Notes under the pieces: generated by a model
Told to the model about the DNA's origin: nothing
Database searches by the model: none
What the model saw: the letters and a program-made list of their open reading frames with translations, nothing else
Source of the DNA: Deferrisomatales bacterium
GTDB lineage: Bacteria > Desulfobacterota > Deferrisomatia > Deferrisomatales > Deferrisomataceae
Direction of reading: 5' to 3'
Assembly: GCA_024277875.1 (NCBI GenBank)
Contig: JAJRUI010000091.1
Location: forward strand, 1 to 54,243
DNA length: 54,243 nucleotides
Translations under genes and position numbers: made by a program
Shown: positions 9,255-16,450 of the stretch, piece after piece
Numbering within the stretch: position 1 is the first letter of the stretch
Layout: every line of letters begins with the position of its first letter

Positions 9255-9359
9255 GTGCTGTTTGGTGTTCCACCTGCCACCGGGGGCGCGGCCGGCACGA
9301 ACTGCCCGGGCACACCCCCGTGGCCCCGCGATCCCAGCTTTCGGGGACGGAGATCTCCC

Positions 9360-10439
9360 ATGAGACCGGAACCCTGCGCCTGTTCCCTTTCCTCCGAACC
9401 CCGCTCCCCGGGAGCGGTCCGGCACCGCCCGGTCCGGACGATCGCGTTGCTGGCGGCCGGGCTGGCGGTGTGGGGGGGGCTGTACCGCCACCTGGAAACC
9501 GCTGCCGAGTGGTTCTCGGTCGGGCTGCTCGGGGCCGACCCGGCGACCCACCTGGGTTCGGCAACGGTTTTTTTCGCGTTCGAGGTGCCCAAGGTGTTGA
9601 TGCTCCTAGCCCTGGTGGTGTTCGGCGTGGGCATCGTGCGCACGTTCTTCACCCCGGAGCGGACCCGGGCGATCCTGGCCGGCCGCCGGGAGTCCGTTGG
9701 CAACGCGCTGGCCGCGGTCCTGGGCATCGTCACCCCGTTCTGCTCGTGCTCGGCCGTACCGCTGTTCATCGGGTTCGTGACCGCAGGGGTGCCCCTGGGG
9801 GTGACGTTCTCGTTCCTGATCTCGGCGCCCATGGTGAACGAGATCGCCCTGGTGCTCCTGTACGGCCTGTTCGGGTGGCGGGTGGCCGCCCTGTACCTGG
9901 TCACGGGCCTGGTGGTCGCGATCACGGCCGGCTGGGTGATGGGCCGGCTGCGCCTGGAACGCCATGTGGAGGACTGGGTGTACGCGGTGGACGTCACAGA
10001 CGCTGGTGGCGGCGGCCGGCCCACGTGGGACGACCGGGTCCGGTCGGGCTTCGAGGCCGTTCGGGAGATCGTTGGGCGGGTGTGGCCGTACGTGGTGCTG
10101 GGCATCGCAGTGGGCGCGGGCATCCACGGGTACGTACCCGAGAACTTCATGGCGTCGGTCATGGGGCGGGAGGCGTGGTGGTCGGTGCCCCTGGCGGTGG
10201 TCCTGGGCGTGCCCCTGTACGCCAACGCCGCGGGGATCATCCCGGTGGTCGAGGCCCTACTCGCGAAAGGAGCGGCCCTGGGCACGGTGCTGGCGTTCAT
10301 GATGAGCGTGATCGCCCTGTCTTTGCCCGAGTTGGTGATCTTGCGCAAGGTCCTGAAGCCGCGGCTGATCGGTGCGTTCGTCGCGGTCGTGGGCGCCGGG
10401 ATCCTCGTCGTGGGCTACCTGTTCAACGCCCTCCTGTGA
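9360..10439 (+). CDS. ArsP/DUF318-family permease (probable metalloid or metal efflux)
   Basis: This 359-residue inner-membrane protein has about eight hydrophobic segments in two halves separated by a cytoplasmic linker (about 180-225). The first half carries the diagnostic motif TPFCSCSAVPLFIGF (near residue 125) and the second YANAAGIIPVVEALL, both typical of the DUF318/ArsP permeases. Known ArsP proteins export trivalent organoarsenicals; others act on metals or thiols. The ATG at 9360 has GGAG seven bases upstream. Pairing with an ArsR-type regulator just upstream supports a metal/metalloid role; the substrate is uncertain. Confidence 0.88.
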   Translation: MRPEPCACSLSSEPRSPGAVRHRPVRTIALLAAGLAVWGGLYRHLETAAEWFSVGLLGADPATHLGSATVFFAFEVPKVLMLLALVVFGVGIVRTFFTPERTRAILAGRRESVGNALAAVLGIVTPFCSCSAVPLFIGFVTAGVPLGVTFSFLISAPMVNEIALVLLYGLFGWRVAALYLVTGLVVAITAGWVMGRLRLERHVEDWVYAVDVTDAGGGGRPTWDDRVRSGFEAVREIVGRVWPYVVLGIAVGAGIHGYVPENFMASVMGREAWWSVPLAVVLGVPLYANAAGIIPVVEALLAKGAALGTVLAFMMSVIALSLPELVILRKVLKPRLIGAFVAVVGAGILVVGYLFNALL

Positions 10440-10621
10440 GCCGGTCGCCTTCCCGCCCTTGCGGATCGCCCCGGTTCGGCTGTCAGGTGTGGCCCCCTGG
10501 TGTCGACCCTGCCGGGCTGCTGGGGTAAGCTTGCAGCAACCGGCCGCCGGGCGGACCGGGCTGGGGTTTCTCCGACGGGCCGACACCCTGCGGCTCGGAA
10601 ACCGGGAAAGGCGAACAACCG

Positions 10622-11332
10622 ATGGGTGGAACTGGCGGGGCGGAGAAGGCAGGGCGGCCGTGGCGCAAACCGGCCGTGGCCGCCGGCCTGGTGGCCGTCG
10701 TCGCCGCCGCGTTCGTGGTTTTTGACGTCCAGGACGCGTTCCGGGAGGCGTTGGCGTGGATCGACCGCCACGGCGCCGCCGGTATGGCCGCGTTCGTGGC
10801 CCTGTACGTGTTGGCCACCGTCCTGTTCCTTCCGGGGTCCGTGCTCACCCTGGGGGCGGGTGCCGTGTTCGGCCTGGTCCAGGGGGCGGTGGTGGTCTCG
10901 GTGGCGTCCACCCTCGGGGCCACGGCCGCGTTCCTGGTGGGCCGGTATCTCGCCAGGGGCTGGGTGGCCCGCAAGGTTTCGGGGAACGACCGGTTCCAGG
11001 CCATCGACGACGCCGTGGCCCGGGAGGGGTGGAAGATCGTGGGCCTCACCCGCCTGTCGCCGGTGTTCCCGTTCAACCTCCTCAACTACGCGTACGGCCT
11101 CACCCGGGTGTCCTTCCGGGACTACCTGCTCGCCTCTTGGGTCGGGATGATGCCCGGCACCGTGATGTACGTGTACATCGGTTCCCTGGCCGGGAACCTC
11201 GCGTCCCTGGGAACGGGGGCGCCCGCCGGCCCGGCCCGGTGGGCGATCCGGATCCTCGGCCTGGTGGCAACCGTCGGGGTCACCGTGTACGTGACGCGGA
11301 TCGCCCGGGCCGCTCTGGCAAAGCGGGTGTAG
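10622..11332 (+). CDS. TVP38/TMEM64-family (DedA-like) membrane protein
   Basis: This 236-residue integral membrane protein carries the SNARE-associated/DedA core: FLPGSVLTLGAGAVFG (re-entrant loop, about 69-84), a following VASTLGATAAFLVGRYLAR, and the RLSPVFPFNLLNYAYGLT stretch, in which RLSP.FPFNLLNY is the TVP38 signature. Members scramble or transport lipids or affect envelope homeostasis, but no specific role can be assigned here. An AAAGG element lies upstream of the ATG. A GC-rich leader of about 180 bases that could fold precedes it. Confidence 0.88.
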   Translation: MGGTGGAEKAGRPWRKPAVAAGLVAVVAAAFVVFDVQDAFREALAWIDRHGAAGMAAFVALYVLATVLFLPGSVLTLGAGAVFGLVQGAVVVSVASTLGATAAFLVGRYLARGWVARKVSGNDRFQAIDDAVAREGWKIVGLTRLSPVFPFNLLNYAYGLTRVSFRDYLLASWVGMMPGTVMYVYIGSLAGNLASLGTGAPAGPARWAIRILGLVATVGVTVYVTRIARAALAKRV

Positions 11333-11356
11333 GCCCGGCCCGAAAAGGGGTCTCCA

Positions 11357-11665
11357 GTGGACGACCCGTTCTTCCCGTACCCCGAGATCGCCCGGTTGAA
11401 GGCGAGGGCCCGCCGTGTGCTCGGGGTCGGTCCGGAAGCGGACCGGCACGAGATCCGGGCGGCGTTCCACGCCCTGGCCCGGGACCGCCACCCGGATCTC
11501 GGGGGCGATCCCGACGCGTTCACCGCGGTGGTCAACGCGTACCTGGTGCTCACCCGGCCCGACCCCCGGGGGTTTGCGGTGGACGACCCGGGAGATGCGG
11601 TTTCAGGGCCCGAACCGGGGCCGGACTACCGGGCATGGTGGCTGCGCCGTTTTTTCGACGAGTGA
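11357..11665 (+). CDS. Small J-domain protein
   Basis: This 102-residue protein is essentially a single J-like domain. Helix II residues HEIRAAFHALARDRHPDLGG carry the HPD tripeptide (residues 45-47) needed to stimulate DnaK ATPase, and a short helix III (AFTAVVNAYLVLTRP) follows. There is no G/F region or zinc-binding domain, so it is not DnaJ itself. The GTG start at 11357 lies 24 bases after the TVP38-family gene, suggesting co-transcription. It ends in a Trp/Arg/Phe-rich tail (AWWLRRFFDE). Confidence 0.8.
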   Translation: MDDPFFPYPEIARLKARARRVLGVGPEADRHEIRAAFHALARDRHPDLGGDPDAFTAVVNAYLVLTRPDPRGFAVDDPGDAVSGPEPGPDYRAWWLRRFFDE

Positions 11666-11769
11666 CCCGGCGTTGTCCCCCGGCGGGAACGTGGTAAGGT
11701 TTACCGTCAGAAGGGGAGTGTTCGCCCGGAGGGTTCATGGGCTCGATCTGGTTTTTCGAGGAGGGTGCC

Positions 11770-12552
11770 ATGTACTACGTACCGGTGTTCGTACTCGTGC
11801 TCGTGGTGTTCCTGATCTCGTCGATCCGGGTGTTGCGGGAATACCAGCGGGCGGTGGTGTTCCGGCTGGGTCGCGCCATCGGGGTCAAGGGGCCGGGGCT
11901 GATCATCCTGATTCCGTTCGTGGACCGGATGGTGAAGGTGAGCTTGCGCACGATCGCCCATGACGTGCCGCCCCAGGACGTGATCACCAAGGACAACGTG
12001 TCGATCAAGGTCAACGCGGTGGTCTACTTCCGGGTGATCGACCCCATGCGGGCGATCGTGGACGTGGAGGACTACCTGTACGCCACGAGCCAGCTGGCCC
12101 AGACCACCCTGCGGAGCGTGTCGGGACAGGCCCAGCTGGACGAACTCCTTTCCCACCGGGAGAAGATCAACCGGGAACTCCAGGAGATCCTCGACCGCCA
12201 CACGGATCCGTGGGGGGTCAAGGTGTCCACCGTGGAACTCAAGCACATTGACCTGCCCACCGAGATGCAGCGGGCCATGGCCCGTCAGGCCGAGGCCGAG
12301 CGGGAGCGCCGGGCGAAGATCATCGCGGCCGAGGGCGAGTACCAGGCCGCCGAGAAGCTCACCGCTGCCGCGCGAACCATCGGCACCGAGCCGTCCGCCA
12401 TCCAGCTCCGGTACCTGCAGACCCTGGTGGAGGTGGCCACCGGCAACACCAACACGATCCTGTTTCCGGTGCCGATCGACGTGATCCAGGCGTTTCGGGA
12501 CAAGCTGGTGCAGCCGGCGGCCCCGGCAGTGGAGGACGACGGTGAGGGCTGA
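11770..12552 (+). CDS. Stomatin/prohibitin (SPFH) family protein, slipin type
   Basis: This is a 260-residue membrane protein with one N-terminal hydrophobic helix (about 1-18). An SPFH domain follows ([47 protein letters not shown]), then a charged helical coiled coil ([33 protein letters not shown]) typical of stomatin-like slipins. The ATG at 11770 is preferred because GAGGAGGG lies six bases upstream; an ATG at 11737 would add 11 residues. Stomatins form membrane scaffolds and are substrates of NfeD proteases; the likely partner is at 5930-7267. Confidence 0.92.
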   Translation: MYYVPVFVLVLVVFLISSIRVLREYQRAVVFRLGRAIGVKGPGLIILIPFVDRMVKVSLRTIAHDVPPQDVITKDNVSIKVNAVVYFRVIDPMRAIVDVEDYLYATSQLAQTTLRSVSGQAQLDELLSHREKINRELQEILDRHTDPWGVKVSTVELKHIDLPTEMQRAMARQAEAERERRAKIIAAEGEYQAAEKLTAAARTIGTEPSAIQLRYLQTLVEVATGNTNTILFPVPIDVIQAFRDKLVQPAAPAVEDDGEG

Positions 12553-12557
12553 CCGAT

Positions 12558-12604
12558 AGCAGGTTGCGGAAAAAGCAACCTGCTGCGCACTCCATGGATG
12601 GGGC
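12558..12604 (+). repeat. REP-like hairpin repeat, copy 1 (beside the RAYT gene)
   Basis: A perfect 10-bp stem AGCAGGTTGC/GCAACCTGCT with loop GGAAAAA (12558-12584) is followed by a second inverted segment CTCCATGGATGGGG. The same two-hairpin arrangement recurs at 29064, 32725, 49644 and (inverted) 50779. This copy lies between the stomatin stop and the RAYT gene, the usual place for a REP that belongs to a RAYT. Confidence 0.75.
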
Positions 12605-12753
12605 GAGTCACGGGGCCGCGCCCGGCTCTCCGGCAGGCCCCTCGCCCCTGGGGTGCAAGAGCGCGTTTCGGTCGCCGGGGTGACGGCTTGCAGACCGGCC
12701 CCCGAGTCGGCTACGGTCACGGACGTCCGTTTCCCCTGCATACCGGAGTTCCC

Positions 12754-13866
12754 ATGGCACGGCCTGTCCGCGTGGAGTTCCCCGGCGCCCTGTACTGGGT
12801 CACCGCGCGTACCCTGCCGCGGCACAAGCTGTACCGGGACGAGGACGAACTCGAAGACCTCGTCGGCCGGCTGCCCCGGCTGGCCGCTTCGTTCGGCGCC
12901 GTGTTCCACGGCCTGTGCGCGCTGCCGTCCGGGTACCACCTGCTGGTGGAGACCCCCCGGGCCAACCTGTCCCGGGTGATGCACCGGCTGAACGCCGGGT
13001 ACACCGCCACGGTGAACGCGCGCCGCCGACGCAAGGGCCCCCTGCTCCAGACCCGGTACCGGTCGGTCCTGTTCGAGGAGGAGCCGTGGCTGCTCCGGTT
13101 GTCGGTGTTCGTGCACCTGGAGCCGGTGCGCCGCCGGGCGGTGGCGGACCCGTGGGCCCATCCCGGGTCCAGCGCCCGGGCGTTCGGGGATCCGCCGGCC
13201 CCGGTGCCCGGCGTCACCACTGACCGGGTGCTGGGCCTGGCCGGCGGCCGGGCCGCGTACGGCCGGCTCCTCGAAGCGTCCGCGCGGACCCCGCCCGAGC
13301 CGCCGGGCCGGCACGTGTGGCGCCAGGTCGTCCTGGGCGGGGAGGCGCTGCGGGACCGGGTGCGGGCGGCCCTGGAGGGCCGGGACGTGCGGGAGGCGCC
13401 CGGGTTCGCGCCGCCCGGCCGGGGACTCACCCTGGACGCGGTGCTCGGGGTGGTGGCCGAGCACACCGGCCTGCCCCCGGATCAGATCCTGCGGGGCAAG
13501 TTCCAGCGTGTCCTGGCCCGAAAGGCCGCGATCTACCTGGCCCGCCGGTACACGGACCTCCGGCTCCGGGAGATCGGGACCGCGTTCGGCGTGGACTACA
13601 CCACGGTCCACATGGCGGCGCGCCGGGTCGAGGAGCTGCGGGCCCGGGACCCGGGGGTGGACGGATTACTGGCTGCCGTGGAGATGGACCTGGCCGCTCT
13701 GGAGGGGGCGGCTCCGTCCCTGGAGCCGGCTCCGGCAGTCGAGGCGCCGCCCACCGCCGGGGGCGCAGGGACCGAAGCGCCCCGGGAGGCCGGCCCCTCC
13801 CCCTCTCGCAAGCGCGCCCGCCGACCCAGGACCCGGGGTTCACGGGGCCAACTCGAGCTGTTCTGA
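12754..13866 (+). CDS. REP-associated tyrosine transposase-like protein (Y1/HUH) fused to a DnaA domain-IV-like module; catalytic residues apparently lost
   Basis: This is a 370-residue protein. Residues 1-150 match the IS200-like/RAYT fold: an early strand GALYWVTART, then LPSGYHLLVETPRANLSRVMHRLNAGYT, LLQTRYRSVLFEEEPWLLRLSVFVHLEPVRR. Relatives read NHxH where this has S-G-Y-H (59-62), so the first HUH His is Gly60. They read RYIHLNPVR where this has VFVHLEPVR, so the catalytic Tyr is Phe119. Residues 226-296 resemble the DnaA C-terminal DNA-binding domain, with IGTAFGVDYTTVHMAARRVEEL (DYTTV at 281-285, like RDHTTV). The tail is basic and Pro-rich. The frame is intact, with normal codon use. 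The ATG at 12754 has CGGAG upstream. Probably a DNA-binding protein now, not a nuclease. Confidence 0.85.
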   Translation: MARPVRVEFPGALYWVTARTLPRHKLYRDEDELEDLVGRLPRLAASFGAVFHGLCALPSGYHLLVETPRANLSRVMHRLNAGYTATVNARRRRKGPLLQTRYRSVLFEEEPWLLRLSVFVHLEPVRRRAVADPWAHPGSSARAFGDPPAPVPGVTTDRVLGLAGGRAAYGRLLEASARTPPEPPGRHVWRQVVLGGEALRDRVRAALEGRDVREAPGFAPPGRGLTLDAVLGVVAEHTGLPPDQILRGKFQRVLARKAAIYLARRYTDLRLREIGTAFGVDYTTVHMAARRVEELRARDPGVDGLLAAVEMDLAALEGAAPSLEPAPAVEAPPTAGGAGTEAPREAGPSPSRKRARRPRTRGSRGQLELF

Positions 13867-13867
13867 C

Positions 13868-14818
13868 TCACCGTCTGAGTTCCACCGCGTCCAGGTAGAA
13901 CGTCCGGGGTTCGGGCAGGCGGATCGAGAACCAGGACAGGTTCGCGACCCGGGCCAGGTCCAGGACCCGGTCGGCCGGCGCGGCCCGGATCTCGTCCAGG
14001 GGGATCTCCACGTCGTTCCACCCCGGCTCCAGGGTGATCTGCCGGTTGAACCGGTCGGAAAGGGGGGAGCCCCGCTGCCGGTGGGTCTCGTCGAACACCT
14101 TGCACACCAGCACGAGCGGCTCCGGGGCCGGGTTGAACGCGCTGAACGCCAGCTCCCGGTAACCCCGCCAGTCCCCCGGGAAGTGGACCAGTTGCACGCC
14201 GGAGTACTGCTCGGTCCCCAGCCGGACCCGCAGCGCCCGGCGACCCTTGCGCGGGTGGTCGCCGGTCACCGAAAAACCCGCGTTTCCCGTCCAGCGGTCG
14301 GCCTCCAGCGGGGTCTCGAAGTCGGCGAGCACCGGGAACTGGTGTTTGGCCAGGTGTTCGTCCAGGAGGGCGGCCGTGGCCGGGACCATCTGTACCGCCA
14401 GCCACGCGAACACCCCGAGGCGCAACACCCGCCGTGCGGCTCGCGGCAGGCGGCCCGCGGCAGGAGAGACGAACGCCAGGGCCAGGGCCGCGCCAAGCAT
14501 GTCCCGGCCGAAGTCCCCCACGTCGGGCGTGCGCTGGAACCGGGACTGGACGAGTTCCGTCAGGACGCCCAGGGCGGCGGCGCTGGCCAGCACGGTGCCG
14601 GCCTGGGACGAGAAGTTCCAGCGGATCAGGGGCCGGGAACGCACCACCAGGGCGCCGGCGCAGAAGAACAGGGCCACGTGCCCCAGGTCCCACAGGTGCA
14701 GGGCCGACCGGCCCCACAGCCGCCTCGGAGCACCGGCGAACAGCAGCGCGGTGAGCACCGCCGTGGCCGCGACCAGGAGGGCCGTGCGGACCCGGCGGGG
14801 AGCGGCCGGTTCAGCCAC
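13868..14818 (-). CDS. VanZ-like membrane protein with C-terminal beta-sandwich (carbohydrate-binding-like) domain
   Basis: This is a 316-residue protein. The N-terminal half has four or five hydrophobic segments and a VanZ-like motif (DLGHVALFFCAGALV, VLTELVQSRFQRTPDVGDFGRDMLGAALA). Residues from about 185 to the end form a soluble domain (VLADFETPLEADRWTG, LVHFPGDWRGYRELAFSAFNP, DVEIPLDEI, FYLDAVELRR) that looks like a CIA30/carbohydrate-binding jelly roll on the outer face. The GTG at 14818 overlaps the upstream cupin stop by eight bases, so it is the last gene of a mutY-cupin-vanZ set. Function is unknown; envelope glycan binding is a guess from the folds. Confidence 0.75.
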   Translation of the reverse strand: MAEPAAPRRVRTALLVAATAVLTALLFAGAPRRLWGRSALHLWDLGHVALFFCAGALVVRSRPLIRWNFSSQAGTVLASAAALGVLTELVQSRFQRTPDVGDFGRDMLGAALALAFVSPAAGRLPRAARRVLRLGVFAWLAVQMVPATAALLDEHLAKHQFPVLADFETPLEADRWTGNAGFSVTGDHPRKGRRALRVRLGTEQYSGVQLVHFPGDWRGYRELAFSAFNPAPEPLVLVCKVFDETHRQRGSPLSDRFNRQITLEPGWNDVEIPLDEIRAAPADRVLDLARVANLSWFSIRLPEPRTFYLDAVELRR

Positions 14819-15146
14819 GGGCTCGGTACCGGTCGGCGTCGGCGAACAGGTCCAGGATCCGGGCCCCGGCAGGGCACCGTGCGCCGTGAACAGAGCCGGC
14901 CGGGATCTCGTAGGTGTCACCCTTGCGGTAGACCCGGGTCTGCCCCCCGATCGTCAGCTCGATCTCCCCGTCCAGAACCACGCCCCACTGGGCGCCGTGG
15001 CTGTGTTCGGGGACTTCGGCTCCTGGCGGGATCTCGAAGAACACGGCCTGGCGGGTCTCACCCTGCAGGAGCCAGCCGGTGATCCCGTCCATGGGGAGGT
15101 CGGCTTTCGGGAGGGTCGTGATCAGGTCGGGGAACCAGGGGGGCAT
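14811..15146 (-). CDS. Cupin-fold protein
   Basis: This small single-domain cupin (111 residues) has motif 1 PEHSHGAQWGVVLDGEIEL (two His and a Gln/Glu position for metal) and motif 2 DTYEIPAGSVHGARC. These residues suggest a metal-binding site, but no substrate can be named. The ATG at 15146 has AAAGAGG seven bases upstream and lies 22 bases inside the 3' end of mutY, so the two genes overlap. The stop overlaps the start of the VanZ-like gene. Confidence 0.85.
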   Translation of the reverse strand: MPPWFPDLITTLPKADLPMDGITGWLLQGETRQAVFFEIPPGAEVPEHSHGAQWGVVLDGEIELTIGGQTRVYRKGDTYEIPAGSVHGARCPAGARILDLFADADRYRARG

Positions 15147-16303
15147 GGGGACCTCTTTCTTTCTGGTTCAAGGTTCGAGGTTCGGAGTTGGGCCAGGATC
15201 TTCCGGTTGGCCCGGGGCATGGGGTAGCGGTCCAACGCGTCGCCGGGGACCCACTGCCACGGCCGGCCTTCTCCGGCCCGGGGTACCATGGACGCGAACC
15301 GGCACAGGAACGGGTGCAGGGTCACCCGGAAGTGGGTGTACGCGTGGGGCACGGGCCCGAGGGCCCCTTCCACCGCCACCCGCAGGCCGAACTCCTCGTC
15401 CAGTTCCCGGTGCAGGGCGTCCTCCGGCGTCTCCCCGGGCTCGATCTTGCCGCCGGGAAACTCCCACAGCCCCCCCAGCAACCCTCCGTAGGGCCGCCGG
15501 TCGATGAACACCCGGCCGTCGTCCCGGCAGACGATGCCCACAGCCACCCGGTGGTGGGGAACGGTCTTCTTCTGGGTACGTTCCGGGTACGCCTCCGGGC
15601 GGCCGGCGGCCCGGGCCCGGCACGGTCCGGCCACGGGACACGCGGCGCAGGCCGGGTCCCGGGGCGTGCACACCAGGGCGCCCAGTTCCATCACGGCCTG
15701 GTTGTGGACCCTCGCGGTTCCCGGGGGCAGCAGGGCCGCTGCCAGGGCCTCCAGGGTACGGGACGCAGGGGGGCGGCGCGCAGGACCTGCCACCGCTGCA
15801 AGCCGGGCGAGCACCCGGCGCACGTTGCCATCCACCGCGGCCACGTCCCGGCCGAAAGCGATGCTCGCCACCGCTGCGGCCGTGTACGCGCCCACCCCGG
15901 GCAGGGTGCGCAGCTGGTCCGGGTCGGCCGGGATCCTGCCGCCGAACCGCTCCCGAACCTCGCGCGCGGCCCTGCTCAGGTTTCTGGCCCGGGCGTAGTA
16001 GCCGAGCCCCTCCCACAACCGGAGCACCTGTTCGTCGCCCGCCCGCGCGAGGGCGTCCACCGTGGGCAGGGCGGCCATCCACCGCTCGTAGTAGGGAACG
16101 GCCGTGTCCACCCGGGTCTGCTGGAGCATGGTTTCGGACACCCACACCGCGTACGGGTCCCGGCTCCTGCGCCACGGCAGGTCCCGGGCGCTGCGCCGGT
16201 ACCATCGGTGCAGGGGGCCGACGGCAGCTTGCAGTTCGGCGAGGGGTTCGGGGCCGACGCCGGAAACCGTCGTGGCCCGTGCGGCAGAGGAAAGGAGAGC
16301 CAT
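15122..16303 (-). CDS. mutY: A/G-specific adenine DNA glycosylase (MutY) with C-terminal NUDIX domain
   Basis: This 393-residue enzyme would remove adenine paired with 8-oxoguanine. The N-terminal part has WRRSRDPYAVWVSETMLQQTRV with the catalytic Glu, helix-hairpin-helix LRTLPGVGAYTAAAV, catalytic Asp in VAAVDGNVRRVLARL, and a [4Fe-4S] loop with Cys spacing C-x6-C-x2-C-x5-C. The C-terminal NUDIX-like domain follows (LLGGLWEFPGGKIEPGE, HRELDEEFGL). The ATG at 16303 has no strong ribosome site. The last 20 or so residues (from about RTSNLEPERK) are encoded by a heptamer repeat array and look like a non-conserved tail added when that repeat inserted. Confidence 0.93.
   Translation of the reverse strand: MALLSSAARATTVSGVGPEPLAELQAAVGPLHRWYRRSARDLPWRRSRDPYAVWVSETMLQQTRVDTAVPYYERWMAALPTVDALARAGDEQVLRLWEGLGYYARARNLSRAAREVRERFGGRIPADPDQLRTLPGVGAYTAAAVASIAFGRDVAAVDGNVRRVLARLAAVAGPARRPPASRTLEALAAALLPPGTARVHNQAVMELGALVCTPRDPACAACPVAGPCRARAAGRPEAYPERTQKKTVPHHRVAVGIVCRDDGRVFIDRRPYGGLLGGLWEFPGGKIEPGETPEDALHRELDEEFGLRVAVEGALGPVPHAYTHFRVTLHPFLCRFASMVPRAGEGRPWQWVPGDALDRYPMPRANRKILAQLRTSNLEPERKRSPCPPGSPT
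15165..15192 (+). repeat. Degenerate 7-bp tandem repeat inside the mutY 3' end
   Basis: GGTTCAA (15165-15171), GGTTCGA (15172-15178), GGTTCGG (15179-15185) and AGTTGGG (15186-15192) form a period-7 array. It matches in style the array at 8804-8837. On the minus strand it encodes the terminal NLEPE-type residues of MutY and contributes to the overlap with the cupin start. Confidence 0.6.
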
Positions 16304-16410
16304 CCGGACAGGATAGCACCTGCCCGGCCGGGCGGACGAGCCGAAAACCTGGCCGTGGTGCCCCCCTTTGGCCTTCCGGCCCTTGACCGGTGGGCCGGGG
16401 GGCGCCACAA

Positions 16411-16440
16411 TTGGCCGAACGGCCAACCATTGTGAACAAT
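16411..16440. promoter_or_regulatory. Two adjacent palindromes, candidate TetR operators
   Basis: TTGGCCG-AA-CGGCCAA (16411-16426) and ATTGT-GA-ACAAT (16429-16440) are perfect inverted repeats lying directly before the TetR-family gene at 16451. Such dyads upstream of a tetR gene are normally the autoregulatory site controlling the linked transporter operon. Which of the two is bound is not known. Confidence 0.55.
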
Positions 16441-16450
16441 CGGATTTTTC

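Noticed and set aside
10540-10621. Molybdenum-cofactor riboswitch suggested by GGAAACCGGGAAAGG before a start codon
   Set aside because: The conserved 5' half of the aptamer is missing and the downstream gene is unrelated to molybdenum.
12558-12753. Terminal inverted repeats of an insertion sequence around the RAYT gene
   Set aside because: No matching end or target duplication was found after 13866. The hairpins are dispersed repeats, not IS ends.
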